The notes under the pieces are model-generated. The model was not told where the DNA came from. It worked only from the letters and a program-made list of their open reading frames with translations, and made no database searches. 33,971 bases of DNA from JAQICJ01 sp041686345 (lineage in GTDB: Bacteria; Myxococcota_A; Polyangia; HGW-17): assembly GCA_041686345.1 (NCBI GenBank), contig JAWLEA010000020.1, forward strand, positions 1 to 33,971. The letters run 5' to 3'. Made by a program: the position numbers and the translations under genes. The stretch's first letter is position 1; every line of letters starts with the position of its first letter. Positions 16,001-25,038 of this stretch are shown here, in pieces.

Positions 16001-17305
16001 ATTGAAGATGCTGAACGTGAAGATCTCCTTAAGGATCAAACAGATGAAATAAGAATAATCTCAGACAGTTTCTACTCCAGAATTAAAAAATTGCTTGTTG
16101 GTAGAGTTACCGGTTCCCGTCTGATTGATGATTCCAGAAAAGTTCTCCTTCCCAAAGGCATAACCATCAAGGAAGATAGTCTTGACTCGGTGCCGCAGAG
16201 ATACTGGAAGGATATTCAAATAAAAGACAGTAACGGAATTATTGAACAAAAGATTGACAGTCTTTCCCAAAAACTCGATCAGAACATAAAGGAAATTGAA
16301 ACTTTATATCGCGAACGAATTGAAAGAATTTCAAAAAGCGATGAACTAAACACCGGTGTACTGAAAAAGGTAAAAGTTTATCTTGCCATTAAGCGTAAAT
16401 TGTCAGTTGGTGATAAAATGGCCGGACGCCATGGTAATAAGGGTGTAATCTCCAGAATTCTTCCTCAGGAAGATATGCCTTACATGGAGGATGGAACTCC
16501 TGTTGATATTGTTTTGAATCCCCTGGGTGTTCCTTCCCGTATGAATGTCGGTCAAATTCTTGAAACTCATCTGGGACTGGCAGCTCGTGAACTGGGTCGT
16601 CAAGTTTCTGAATATGTCGAGAGTAAAGACTGGGAAGCCGAAGTAGCCCGTTACCAGCTCAAAAAGATCTACAATTCTGAAAAAGCCAATCGTTTTCTGG
16701 AACTGGTCTCTGATGATGAAATAAAATTGTGGTCCAAAAAACTTAAAGAAGGTGTTCACATTTTTACTCCTGTATTTGAAGGAATTGAGGAAAAAGAAAT
16801 CAAGGAATTTCTAACTATGTCCGGAAAAGATACTTCCGGCCAAATGATTCTTTTCGATGGAAGAACAGGAGAAGCTTTCCATCGTCCCGTAACCGTCGGT
16901 ATCATGTATATGCTTAAATTACATCACTTGGTTGATGACAAAATTCATGCCCGCTCTACCGGCCCCTATGCTCTGGTTACTCAGCAGCCCCTTGGTGGTA
17001 AAGCCCAATTTGGCGGACAAAGACTCGGCGAAATGGAAGTCTGGGCAATAGAAGCATACGGAGCGGCTTATTCCCTGCAGGAATTCCTCACAGTCAAATC
17101 TGATGATGTAGCCGGCAGAACCAGAATGTTTGAATCCATAGTCAAAGGTGAAAACAAATTAAATGCAGGCTTGCCTGAAGCCTTCAATGTTCTTCTCAAA
17201 GAACTGCAAAGTTTGTGTCTCAATATTGAGACCCTTTCTCTTGATGATAGCAGTCAGGGCGATTATTCCATGATTACATCCCTGAAAGACGGGGTTCTGT
17301 TCTAA
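13076..17305 (+). CDS. rpoB: RNA polymerase beta subunit
   Basis: Catalytic subunit of RNA polymerase. It has 1409 aa from the ATG at 13076, with AGGAG 6 nt upstream. The in-frame ATG at 13040 lies inside the attenuator stem and has no ribosome site. The rifampicin pocket (about residues 529-575) reads LSQFMDQTNPISEITHKRR then LSALGPGGLTRERAGF, so the common resistance positions look wild type. GDKMAGRHGNKG lies near residue 1110. A long insert (about residues 975-1100) matches the position of the beta SI2 insert seen in proteobacteria and relatives. A separate basic stretch around residues 270-320 (KIVSRRKKLGKSRIRKIKK) enlarges the N-terminal lobe region. The gap to rpoC is unusually long. 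Confidence 0.97.
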   Translation: MSSLVQLNSRFRKSFSKFNIPVNVPNLIKFQIDSYNKFLQGKIDAEIRRNDIGLQNVFQSVFPISDYQGTSSLEFVKYRIEKPKYDVEECRQRGLSYEATVRVTIRLIIYDKPVDEESEDDTREIRDFKEEEVFFGTIPLITSNGTFMINGVERVVVSQLHRSSGIFFKHDKGKKHARKKLIYSARVIPTRGSWLDFEFDAKDILHVRIDRRKKMHASVLLRAFGMTTQEILNEFYFTETISPLKEKGSWQKEVDFDKLEKFSLSHDIITVDTKEKIVSRRKKLGKSRIRKIKKNGAEKHLIDDDYLLGKEKYTKKILAEDIYDPETGEVIALCNKGLNKTILKKVRKAGIKSFKTLFIDNRNVHDHFQKTVKLDKVSTQEEAYLEIYKRLRPGEPPTVDTARKYFEHMFFNPDRYDLSPVGRLKINYKFKYEDRDNTDTTVIEKRDIVETVRYLLNLKEGKGKIDDIDHLGNRRLRAVGELLEDTYRKGLERLKRSVRERMATSSEMETSMPHDLINSRPVASAVREYFSSSQLSQFMDQTNPISEITHKRRLSALGPGGLTRERAGFDVRDVHPTHYGRICPIETPEGPNIGLIASLASHARINEYGFIETPYRKVKDQKVNNDIKTIKYYSALQEEEEKITEATVNMDPEGRIIDDFVSVRTDGETINVPSEKVSLMDVAPEQLVSVAASMIPFLEHDDANRALMGANMQRQAVPLMISRSPLVATKLEPNVARDSGVTLVARNPGTVVKVDGRRIVVKREVEGDIEKTSLKPDIYTLTKFRRTNQNTCFNQKPIVDEGDKVRRGDVIADGPSTECGELALGKNIMVAFMPWSGYNFEDSILVNENLVKDDVFTSIHIEEYECDAKETKLGPEEITADIPNVSERTLRNMDESGIVRVGAEVKSGDILVGKVTPKGETQLTPEEKLLKAIFGEKAGDVKDSSLRVPPGTEGIVIGAKIFSRRGQDKSPRALDIEDAEREDLLKDQTDEIRIISDSFYSRIKKLLVGRVTGSRLIDDSRKVLLPKGITIKEDSLDSVPQRYWKDIQIKDSNGIIEQKIDSLSQKLDQNIKEIETLYRERIERISKSDELNTGVLKKVKVYLAIKRKLSVGDKMAGRHGNKGVISRILPQEDMPYMEDGTPVDIVLNPLGVPSRMNVGQILETHLGLAARELGRQVSEYVESKDWEAEVARYQLKKIYNSEKANRFLELVSDDEIKLWSKKLKEGVHIFTPVFEGIEEKEIKEFLTMSGKDTSGQMILFDGRTGEAFHRPVTVGIMYMLKLHHLVDDKIHARSTGPYALVTQQPLGGKAQFGGQRLGEMEVWAIEAYGAAYSLQEFLTVKSDDVAGRTRMFESIVKGENKLNAGLPEAFNVLLKELQSLCLNIETLSLDDSSQGDYSMITSLKDGVLF

Positions 17306-17522
17306 ACTAGAGTTTACACTCAGTTGAGATCCAGTCTGTAGTTGAGATCTACTGATTCCTGCCGGGGGAACAGTAGAATTTCTTTTCAGAGTCGACAGAT
17401 AAAAATATTATTTGTCAACTCAGTTTAATCATGAAGAAAAGCTTTTGCCTCCTCATGATTATCATAACATTACAAGTTAAACCTGATTAAATCAGGTAAA
17501 AGCATATTTGGAGAAGTTTCCC
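17306..17522 (+). promoter_or_regulatory. Structured 217-nt rpoB-rpoC intergenic region
   Basis: No gene lies here. The contents in order are:
- direct repeats of AGTTGAGATC (17322-17331, 17340-17349);
- a 10-bp hairpin at 17349-17376 (see the terminator entry);
- GTCGACAGAT (17391-17400) against ATTTGTCAAC (17410-17419), with one mismatch and one wobble;
- AATCATGA (17427-17434) against TCATGATT (17453-17460), enclosing the palindrome AAAAGCTTTT (17437-17446);
- ACCTGATT (17481-17488) against AATCAGGT (17490-17497).
No convincing promoter is visible. The rpoC ribosome site GGAG is at 17510-17513. Confidence 0.6.
17349..17387 (+). terminator. Attenuator-like hairpin between rpoB and rpoC
   Basis: CTACTG (17349-17354) pairs with CAGTAG (17371-17376). 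TTCC (17356-17359) pairs with GGAA (17367-17370) inside it, with a single bulged A. AATTTCTTTTC follows. The stem is strong and the tail T-rich but interrupted. Confidence 0.4.
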
Positions 17523-20500
17523 ATGAAAGATATATTCAGTTTTTTTGAGCCCACAAAGGAAACTAAAGATTTTGATGCTATTCAGATAACCTTGGCTTCA
17601 CCGGAAAAAATTCTGGAATGGTCTTATGGAGAGGTAAAAAAACCCGAAACAATAAATTACAGAACATTCAAACCAGAAAAAGACGGACTGTTTTGTGCCA
17701 AAATATTTGGTCCTGTAAAAGACTATGAATGTAATTGCGGCAAGTACAAAAGAATGAAACATCGCGGGGTTGTCTGCGAACGTTGCGGTGTCGAAGTTAT
17801 TTCTTCCAAAGTCAGACGGGAAAGAATGGGGCATATAGAACTTGCTACTCCTGTTGCCCATATCTGGTTTTTAAGAAGTCTTCCCTCAAGAATTGGCAAT
17901 TTATTGAATATTAAAGTCAAGAATCTGCAGTCAATTCTTTTCTGCGAAGCTTTTATTGTTACTGATCCCATGGACAGTGGCCTGGAAAAAGGTAAGATTC
18001 TCAAAGAAAACGAATATCAGGAATTACAGGAAGAATTGGGGTATGGTTCTTTCAAGGCTGAAACTGGCGGTCAGGCAATTTATGATCTGCTCTCTCAACT
18101 GGACATTGAATTGTTGAACTTTGAGATCAAGGAAGAATTGCAATTAACCAGAAATAAAGCCAAAAGAAAGAAATATGCCAAAAGGCTGAAAACTATCAAG
18201 GCCTTCAAAAATTCAGACAATCTTCCTGAATATATGATGGTAAAAGTTGTTCCGGTTCTGCCACCTGATCTGAGACCATTGGTTCCCCTCGACGGAGGAC
18301 GCTTTGCCACTTCCGATCTCAATGATCTGTATCGTCGTGTAATCAATCGTAACAACCGCCTCAAAAAATTAATCGAACTCAGTGCACCTTCTATAATTAT
18401 CAGAAATGAAAAGAGAATGCTCCAGGAGTCGGTAGATGCTCTTTTCGATAATTCCAGGAAAAAGAAATCAGTTACAGGTTCCCATCGACGACCATTGAAA
18501 TCTTTGTCTGACATGCTCAAAGGTAAACAGGGTCGTTTCCGTCAGAATCTACTTGGTAAGAGGGTCGATTATTCTGGTCGTTCCGTTATTGTTGTCGGTC
18601 CTGAATTAAAACTTCACCAGTGCGGACTTCCCAAAAAGATGGCCCTTGAATTATTCAAGCCATTTATTTATCACGAATTGGAAAAACAGGGGCACACTTC
18701 TACCATCAAAAATTCCAAAAAAATGGTGGAAGCAAAAGATAATCCCGTTATCTGGGATATTTTGGAGAAGGTTATTCGGGAACATCCCATTATGCTTAAT
18801 CGTGCTCCAACTCTGCATAGGCTTGGTATTCAAGCATTTGAACCAGTTCTTATTGAAGGAAAAGCCATTCAGTTGCATCCCTTGGTTTGTACAGCTTTCA
18901 ATGCCGACTTTGACGGTGACCAGATGGCTGTTCATGTACCGTTGAGTGTAGAAGCTCAGATGGAAGCCAGGGTTTTGATGATGTCCACCAACAATATTTT
19001 GGGTCCGGCTCACGGAAAGCCCATTATTGTTCCTTCTCAGGATATTGTACTTGGACTTTATTACATAACCAGAGATCTGCCTTTCCGCCGGGGTGAATAC
19101 AAACCTGAAGGCAATAAATTTGCAGGTATTTATGATGGAGTTCAGGAAGTCAGGATGGCTTACGAGAACGGTTATCTCGATCTGCACGCCAAAATTAAAG
19201 CTCGCCTTGAATCAATAGACGAATTCGGTGATAAATACACCAAAATTTACGATACCACCACAGGCAGGATTTTGCTTTATGATATCGTTCCCAATGAAAT
19301 TCCCTTTGAATATATCAACCAGACTCTTAAGAAAAAACAATTAGGTAACCTGATTGACAAGTGTTATCGCCTACTCGGTGAAAAAGCTACCGTATTGCTG
19401 GCTGATTCATTGCGCAGTATGGGGTACAAATATTCCACCATTGCTGGTATTTCAATTGGTATTGACGATATGCATATTCCTGCCAGTAAACAGAAAAAAC
19501 TTGAAGAAGCTGAACTTGAGTTGAAAAAATATGAAGATCAGGAAAGTGAAGGGGTCATTACCACAGGCGAAAAACATAATAAAATAATCGATTTATGGTC
19601 TGGAATGTCCGATACTATTGCCAACGAAATGATGGATGGAATTGCTACCGAAACTTTCACTGATTCTGAAACCGGAAAAACAGTTGTTGATAAATCACTC
19701 AATCCTGTTTTTATCATGGCTGAATCAGGTGCTCGCGGTTCTCATCAGCAAATCAGACAGTTGGCCGGTATGAGGGGTTTGATGGCTAAGCCTTCAGGTG
19801 AAATTATTGAAACACCAATTACCACCAACTTCAGGGAAGGATTGAGTGTTCATCAATATTTCATTTCCACTCATGGTGCTCGTAAAGGTTTGGCTGACAC
19901 CGCTCTCAAGACTGCAAATTCCGGTTATCTTACCAGAAGACTGGTTGATGTTTCCCAAAATGCGATTGTATCGGAATTTGATTGTGGAACAGCCAAAGGT
20001 ATTGAGTTGGGTCACCTCACAGACGGTGGTCGCATTGTTGAAACCCTGGATGAACGTATTCTGGGGAGAGTTGTACTGGAAGATGTTGTTGCTCCTTATA
20101 CAGATGAAGTTATTGTATATGCCAACGAAGTAGTTGATGAAGAAAAGGCTGAAAGAATCAAGGAAGCCGGGGTTGACAGAGTTAAAATTCGTTCAGTTCT
20201 TACCTGTGAAGCTTCCAGAGGAGTTTGTATCAATTGTTACGGTCGAGATCTTTCTCGAGGTGCCATGGTCAAGATCGGAGAAGCAGTAGGTATTATTGCT
20301 GCCCAGTCCATTGGTGAGCCTGGTACTCAGTTGACAATGAGAACTTTCCATATTGGTGGTGCTGCCAAAGTCGGGGCTGACGAATCATCTATAGAGGCTC
20401 AGTCCAAGGGAATAATCAGACTTGAGAATTGTAACAGTGTAGAGCGTGAAGACCCACAGACCGGCGAAAAAGAAAAGGTTATCATCAATCGCAATGCCCA

Positions 20501-21719
20501 ATTGATCATTCTTGATGAATCAGGTCGGGAAAAGAGCCAGTATAATCTGGTTTACGGTGCTAAACTTATGGTGGATAACGGTGATACCATTGAACAGGGT
20601 CAGCGTTTGAGTGAATGGGATCCCTACTCTGAGACCTTCCTGGCAGAAGTCGCTGGTTTCGCCAAGTACGAAGATCTTGAAGAAGGTCGTACTCTCAAAG
20701 AAACCATGGATGAAAACACCGGGCGTACCAGAAAGATGGTTATCGAAAGCAAAGACACCAGTCTTAAACCGAGGATAGTTATTGTAGATGGAAATGGTGT
20801 ACCCAAAAAGATTCCCGGAACCAATCATGATATGGTTATCAGGCTTCCTGCCAAAACTTTTGTCAGTGTAAATGACGGAGAACAAATTAATGCAGGTGCC
20901 GAGCTGGCCAAACTGCCTCAGGAATCTGCCAAAACCACCAAAGATATTACCGGTGGTCTTCCCAGGGTTGTCGAATTATTCGAAGCCAGGAAACCAAAAG
21001 AGCATGCTATTATTACAGAAATCGACGGCGTGGTCAGTTTTGGAAAAGATATCAAAAACAAACAGAGAGTGGTAATCACACCCAACAAGGGTAAAGCCAA
21101 AGAGTATAAAATTCCCAAAATGAAACATATCAAGGTCAGAGAAGGTGAATATGTTCATGCCGGAGATTCCCTCATGGAAGGTCCCCCTAATCCCCATGAT
21201 ATTCTCAAAGTTTCAGGTATTGAAAAATTGGCCAAATATCTGGTTGAAGAAGTTCAGGGTGTTTATCGCGTACAGGGTGTATCGATCAACGACAAGCATA
21301 TAGAAATGATCGTTCGCCAAATGCTCAAAAAAGTAAAAGTAATAGAGCCCGGAGATACAGAATTTCTGGTTAATCAGAGAGTTGACAAGTTGAAATTTGA
21401 TCGCGAAAATTCAAAAATTCTTAATGAGGGTGGAAAACCAGCCTTGGCTGAGCCTCTTCTCATGGGGATTACCAAAGCTTCACTTTCAACAGAATCTTTC
21501 CTTAGTGCTTCTTCTTTCCAGGAAACAACCAAGGTTATGACAGAAGCGTCAATCTGGGGGAAAATTGATTATCTCAGAGGTTTGAAAGAAAATGTTATTA
21601 TGGGAAGAATTATTCCTGCAGGAACAGGCTTGAAGGCCTATGACCGGATGACCTATTTTGTCAAGGAAGAAGAAGAAAATGAAGAAGAATTTATAGATGA
21701 AGAAGAAATGGATTTTTAA
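17523..21719 (+). CDS. rpoC: RNA polymerase beta-prime subunit
   Basis: Catalytic subunit holding the active-site magnesium. It has 1398 aa from the ATG at 17523, with GGAG at 17510-17513; the in-frame TTG at 17508 overlaps that ribosome site, so it is rejected. The N-terminal zinc finger, CNCGKYKRMKHRGVVCERCG, starts near residue 69. The catalytic NADFDGDQMAVHVP is at 460-473. The second zinc site, CEASRGVCINC, is near 895. After MRTFHIGG (about 939-946) a segment of roughly 190 residues interrupts the trigger loop before DITGGLPRVVELFEARKP (about 1141), the SI3 type of insert found in many Gram-negative bacteria. The C-terminus ends in a very acidic tail (EEEENEEEFIDEEE). Confidence 0.97.
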   Translation: MKDIFSFFEPTKETKDFDAIQITLASPEKILEWSYGEVKKPETINYRTFKPEKDGLFCAKIFGPVKDYECNCGKYKRMKHRGVVCERCGVEVISSKVRRERMGHIELATPVAHIWFLRSLPSRIGNLLNIKVKNLQSILFCEAFIVTDPMDSGLEKGKILKENEYQELQEELGYGSFKAETGGQAIYDLLSQLDIELLNFEIKEELQLTRNKAKRKKYAKRLKTIKAFKNSDNLPEYMMVKVVPVLPPDLRPLVPLDGGRFATSDLNDLYRRVINRNNRLKKLIELSAPSIIIRNEKRMLQESVDALFDNSRKKKSVTGSHRRPLKSLSDMLKGKQGRFRQNLLGKRVDYSGRSVIVVGPELKLHQCGLPKKMALELFKPFIYHELEKQGHTSTIKNSKKMVEAKDNPVIWDILEKVIREHPIMLNRAPTLHRLGIQAFEPVLIEGKAIQLHPLVCTAFNADFDGDQMAVHVPLSVEAQMEARVLMMSTNNILGPAHGKPIIVPSQDIVLGLYYITRDLPFRRGEYKPEGNKFAGIYDGVQEVRMAYENGYLDLHAKIKARLESIDEFGDKYTKIYDTTTGRILLYDIVPNEIPFEYINQTLKKKQLGNLIDKCYRLLGEKATVLLADSLRSMGYKYSTIAGISIGIDDMHIPASKQKKLEEAELELKKYEDQESEGVITTGEKHNKIIDLWSGMSDTIANEMMDGIATETFTDSETGKTVVDKSLNPVFIMAESGARGSHQQIRQLAGMRGLMAKPSGEIIETPITTNFREGLSVHQYFISTHGARKGLADTALKTANSGYLTRRLVDVSQNAIVSEFDCGTAKGIELGHLTDGGRIVETLDERILGRVVLEDVVAPYTDEVIVYANEVVDEEKAERIKEAGVDRVKIRSVLTCEASRGVCINCYGRDLSRGAMVKIGEAVGIIAAQSIGEPGTQLTMRTFHIGGAAKVGADESSIEAQSKGIIRLENCNSVEREDPQTGEKEKVIINRNAQLIILDESGREKSQYNLVYGAKLMVDNGDTIEQGQRLSEWDPYSETFLAEVAGFAKYEDLEEGRTLKETMDENTGRTRKMVIESKDTSLKPRIVIVDGNGVPKKIPGTNHDMVIRLPAKTFVSVNDGEQINAGAELAKLPQESAKTTKDITGGLPRVVELFEARKPKEHAIITEIDGVVSFGKDIKNKQRVVITPNKGKAKEYKIPKMKHIKVREGEYVHAGDSLMEGPPNPHDILKVSGIEKLAKYLVEEVQGVYRVQGVSINDKHIEMIVRQMLKKVKVIEPGDTEFLVNQRVDKLKFDRENSKILNEGGKPALAEPLLMGITKASLSTESFLSASSFQETTKVMTEASIWGKIDYLRGLKENVIMGRIIPAGTGLKAYDRMTYFVKEEEENEEEFIDEEEMDF

Positions 21720-21801
21720 TCTGAAATAGATCTTCTTTTTCAGAAAAACTCTGTTTTTCGTCTATTCTTTCCTTATTTTGCTTATTTTTTCGAAAATAAG
21801 C
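21720..21801 (+). terminator. Possible rpoC terminator and UUCG hairpin
   Basis: Two candidates occur. First, TCTGAAA (21720-21726) pairs with TTTCAGA (21738-21744); overlapping it, CAGA/TCTG (21741-21753) is followed by TTTTT (21754-21758). Second, GCTTATTTT-TTCG-AAAATAAGC (21780-21801) is a 9-bp stem with a UUCG tetraloop but no T-run after it. They lie between rpoC and the rpsL promoter. Confidence 0.4.
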
Positions 21802-21833
21802 CCAGATTTCTGCTTAAAACTGTAAATATGTAG

Positions 21834-21861
21834 TTGACAGTTATTATTCCATACCTATAAT
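21834..21861 (+). promoter_or_regulatory. Sigma70-type promoter of rpsL-rpsG-fusA
   Basis: TTGACA (21834-21839), a 16-bp spacer and TATAAT (21856-21861): both hexamers are perfect. The -10 context ACCTATAA is shared with the tRNA-tuf promoter at 7793. The leader to rpsL is about 60 nt. Confidence 0.85.
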
Positions 21862-21926
21862 ACTCCACGCTTTCAAAATGGAAGTATCTTTTTTCGTTTT
21901 TATAACCAGTGAAAGAAGTTTTTAAT

Positions 21927-22301
21927 ATGCCGACAATTAATCAGTTAGTGAGAAAAAGAAGAAAAGTCATCAAGAAAAAAAGTGATGCTCCTGCTTTGAA
22001 GGGATGCCCTCAAAAGCGTGGTGTTTGTGTAAGAGTTTATACAACAACTCCCAAAAAGCCTAATTCGGCTTTGCGCAAAGTTGCCCGTGTCAGACTTACA
22101 AATGGCATGGAAGTTACAACTTATATACCAGGAGAATCTCATAATCTTCAAGAACATTCCGTTGTTCTTATCAGAGGTGGACGTGTAAAAGATCTGCCCG
22201 GTGTAAGATATCATGTTGTTAGAGGTACCCTCGACACCGCAGGTGTTGATGACAGAAGACAGGGTCGCAGCAAATACGGAACAAAAAAACCAAAAGCATA
22301 G
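21927..22301 (+). CDS. rpsL: 30S ribosomal protein S12
   Basis: Decoding-centre protein. It has 124 aa from the ATG at 21927 (MPTINQLVRKRR). The in-frame GTG at 21909 would add six non-conserved residues, and GAAAGAAG lies between as a weak ribosome site. The TTPKKPNSALRKVARVRL segment and GGRVKDLPGVRYHVVRG are intact, including the lysines linked to streptomycin sensitivity, so no resistance allele is apparent. First gene of the str operon, 13 nt before rpsG. Confidence 0.97.
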   Translation: MPTINQLVRKRRKVIKKKSDAPALKGCPQKRGVCVRVYTTTPKKPNSALRKVARVRLTNGMEVTTYIPGESHNLQEHSVVLIRGGRVKDLPGVRYHVVRGTLDTAGVDDRRQGRSKYGTKKPKA

Positions 22302-22314
22302 GAAGGTGTGTTGA

Positions 22315-22803
22315 ATGTCCCGTAAAGAAAGAGCACCAATCAGGTATGTTCATCCGGATCCTAAATTTATTGAAGCCGATCTGGATTTAAGAAAAAAATT
22401 GACCAAGTTTATCAATGGTATCATGTTTTCCGGCCAAAAAAGCGTAGCCGAAAAATGTGTTTATGATGCCTTCGATCTTATTGAACAGAGAAGAAAAGAA
22501 GATCCTCTCAAGGTTTTCCAGAAAGCCCTTGATAATGTAAGACCCAGAGTCGAAGTCAAGTCTCGACGCGTCGGCGGATCTACATATCAGGTACCGATGG
22601 AAGTTGACTACAGAAGATCTATTGCTTTGGCCATGCGCTGGCTCAAGGCATTTTCCAGAAAAAGGCCTGAGTACACTTTTGTGGAAAGACTTGCAGCCGA
22701 ATTGATGGAAGCAAGTGAAGGTCGTGGTTCTTCAGTAAAGAAAAAAGAAGATACCCATAAAATGGCCGAAGCTAACAAGGCTTTTGCCCATTATCGCTGG
22801 TAA
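22315..22803 (+). CDS. rpsG: 30S ribosomal protein S7
   Basis: Nucleates assembly of the 30S head and in E. coli represses the str operon. It has 162 aa, about six longer than the E. coli protein, with the extra residues mostly in the loop around FIEADLDLRKK. The central NVRPRVEVKSRRVGGSTYQVP is diagnostic. The C-terminus ends KMAEANKAFAHYRW as in other S7. It is followed by a 119-nt gap before fusA. Confidence 0.97.
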   Translation: MSRKERAPIRYVHPDPKFIEADLDLRKKLTKFINGIMFSGQKSVAEKCVYDAFDLIEQRRKEDPLKVFQKALDNVRPRVEVKSRRVGGSTYQVPMEVDYRRSIALAMRWLKAFSRKRPEYTFVERLAAELMEASEGRGSSVKKKEDTHKMAEANKAFAHYRW

Positions 22804-22922
22804 CAATTATTTAATTTAATAACGTATAATATCGGGATTTATCCACCCCCCGCAAGGCGAGTTTTCGAACCGGCGGCTGTGATAACCGGATTAATGCACC
22901 CAAAATTCAAAGGATTCAGTTA
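22804..22922 (+). promoter_or_regulatory. rpsG-fusA leader with GC-rich segment
   Basis: TATAAT occurs at about 22826 but without a recognisable -35. Next comes a GC-rich stretch in this AT-rich genome (about 22843-22892) with CCCCCCGCAAGGCGAG and a directly repeated AACCGG that can form short stems. It could be a translational operator for the str operon or an internal promoter leader. No gene is seen. Confidence 0.3.
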
Positions 22923-25013
22923 ATGGCTTCCTCCAATAACAAGATGGATAAACAAATCTCCATCAATGACATCAGAAATATTGGAATCATGGCACATATA
23001 GATGCCGGGAAGACAACTGTAACCGAAAGAGTTTTGTATTATACCGGAATTACCCACCGTATAGGTGAAGTTCACGATGGTAATGCCACCATGGATTGGA
23101 TGGAGCAGGAACAGGAACGCGGGATCACCATTACTTCAGCTGCTACTACCACCAGATGGAACGACAAGAGAATCAACATAATTGATACTCCAGGGCATGT
23201 GGATTTTACAATGGAAGTGGAAAGATGCCTGCGAGTACTTGATGGCGGAGTCGTTGTTTTTTGTGCTGTTTCAGGAGTTCAGCCCCAGTCAGAAACTGTA
23301 TGGAGACAGGCTGATAAATATCAGGTTCCCCGTATTGCATTCATTAACAAGATGGATCGAGTTGGAGCTAACGAAGAAAAAGCAATTGAAACCATGGAAA
23401 ATCGACTTGCAGCTCTTCCCTTGCAATTGCAAATTCCCATTGGCAGAGAAGACGATTTTATTGGTGTTATAGATCTGGTTAATCGCCAGGCTTATGTCTG
23501 GGAGAAAGATATTCTGGGAGCTAAATATGAACTCATAGATATCCCCGAAGATCTGAAAGAAGAAGTAGAGAACAAGAGATTGAGAATTATTGACATTCTC
23601 GCGGATGTAAATGAAGAATTCCTTGATATCGCTTTACAAGACGAAGATGTCCCGGCTGAAATCCTTAAAAAATATATAAAGGAAGAAGCCCTCAAGCTTA
23701 AAATAACCCCTGTTCTTCTTGGCAGTGCCTTTAAAAATAAAGGTATTCAGCCTCTCATGGATGCAGTAGTTTCTTATCTTCCATCACCTTCGGAAGTAAA
23801 AGAAATAAGAGGGGTGGACAAAGAAGGAAACACTCTTGTGCGTAAGCCGAAATATGACGAACCGGTTTCAGCCCTGGCCTTCAAAATAATGAGTGATCCT
23901 TTTGTAGGGCAACTTACCTTCTTGCGTGTTTATTCAGGTGTGCTTGAAGCAGGTTCTACTGTGTATAATGCAACCCGTAATAAAAACGAACGGATTGGAC
24001 GGCTGCTTCGAATTCATGCCAATAAGCGCGAACATATTGATAAAATTGCAGCAGGTAATATCGGAGCCGCAGTTGGTCTGAGAGTCGCTTCCACCGGAGA
24101 TACCCTCTGTGATGGATCTGCACCGATTTTGCTTGAATCTGTAGATATCCCGGAAACAGTAGTTTCAGTAGCTGTTGAAACCAGAACTGCCGGTGATACT
24201 GAAAAACTTGGGAAAGCATTACAAAAATTGTCCCGTGAAGATCCCACCTTCAACGTAAAAATGGATCATGAAACCGGTCAGACCATTCTTTCTGGAATGG
24301 GAGAGCTTCACCTCGAAATCATCATCGATCGTTTGGTGCGAGAATTCAAAGTTGAAGCAAAGATCGGAAAACCGGAAGTTGCTTATAGAGAAACCATTAC
24401 CAAAAAAGCCGAAGGCGAATGCAAATATGTCAAACAAACCGGTGGTAAAGGCCAATATGGGCATGTGGTTATTGAGATAGAACCTGCTGAAAATTCATCA
24501 GGTTTGACTTTTGTCAATAAAATTACCGGCGGAGCGATTCCCAGAGAATATTTTTCTTCTGTTGAAAAAGGAATCAAATCCGCTATGTCTAATGGAATTT
24601 TATCCGGTAATTTTATGGTTGACATTAAGGCAACTTTATTGGATGGATCCTACCACCCGGTTGATTCATCAGATAATGCCTTTATTGCTGCCGGTTCACT
24701 TGCTTTTAAAGATGCCGTCAGAAAAGCAGGGCCAATCATAGTAGAGCCGATCATGGATGTCGAAGTTGTCACTCCCGAAGAATATCTTGGTGATGTTCTG
24801 GGAGGAATAAGTTCCAGAAGAGGTAAAATCCTTGGTATGGAGAACAGATCCGGAGTTCAAATAATTGATTCACAAATTCCCTTGGCAACAATGTTCGGAT
24901 ATGCTACACGGCTAAGGTCGCTTTCACAGGGAAGAGCAACTTATACAATGCAGTTTTCGCAGTATAAGCCGGTTCCCGCTAATATTATGGATAGTTTGGT
25001 TGATAATAGTTAA
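22923..25013 (+). CDS. fusA: Elongation factor G
   Basis: GTPase that drives translocation and, with RRF, ribosome recycling. Its 696 aa are full length. The motifs are AHIDAGKTT (near residue 25), DTPGHVDF, NKMDRVGA and the switch region RGITITSAATT. Domain IV has the loop TGGKGQYGHVVIEIEP and domain V follows. The start ATG has AAGGA 9 nt upstream; a later in-frame ATG (22944, MDKQISIND) is a possible alternative. Unlike many genomes, no tuf follows: rpsJ comes next after 114 nt. Confidence 0.97.
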   Translation: MASSNNKMDKQISINDIRNIGIMAHIDAGKTTVTERVLYYTGITHRIGEVHDGNATMDWMEQEQERGITITSAATTTRWNDKRINIIDTPGHVDFTMEVERCLRVLDGGVVVFCAVSGVQPQSETVWRQADKYQVPRIAFINKMDRVGANEEKAIETMENRLAALPLQLQIPIGREDDFIGVIDLVNRQAYVWEKDILGAKYELIDIPEDLKEEVENKRLRIIDILADVNEEFLDIALQDEDVPAEILKKYIKEEALKLKITPVLLGSAFKNKGIQPLMDAVVSYLPSPSEVKEIRGVDKEGNTLVRKPKYDEPVSALAFKIMSDPFVGQLTFLRVYSGVLEAGSTVYNATRNKNERIGRLLRIHANKREHIDKIAAGNIGAAVGLRVASTGDTLCDGSAPILLESVDIPETVVSVAVETRTAGDTEKLGKALQKLSREDPTFNVKMDHETGQTILSGMGELHLEIIIDRLVREFKVEAKIGKPEVAYRETITKKAEGECKYVKQTGGKGQYGHVVIEIEPAENSSGLTFVNKITGGAIPREYFSSVEKGIKSAMSNGILSGNFMVDIKATLLDGSYHPVDSSDNAFIAAGSLAFKDAVRKAGPIIVEPIMDVEVVTPEEYLGDVLGGISSRRGKILGMENRSGVQIIDSQIPLATMFGYATRLRSLSQGRATYTMQFSQYKPVPANIMDSLVDNS

Positions 25014-25038
25014 CCTCCAAAGGATAGATCATCATCGT

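Noticed and set aside
22840..22895. tRNA-like GGTTCGAA...CC pattern on the minus strand
   Set aside because: No acceptor or anticodon stem can be built around it.
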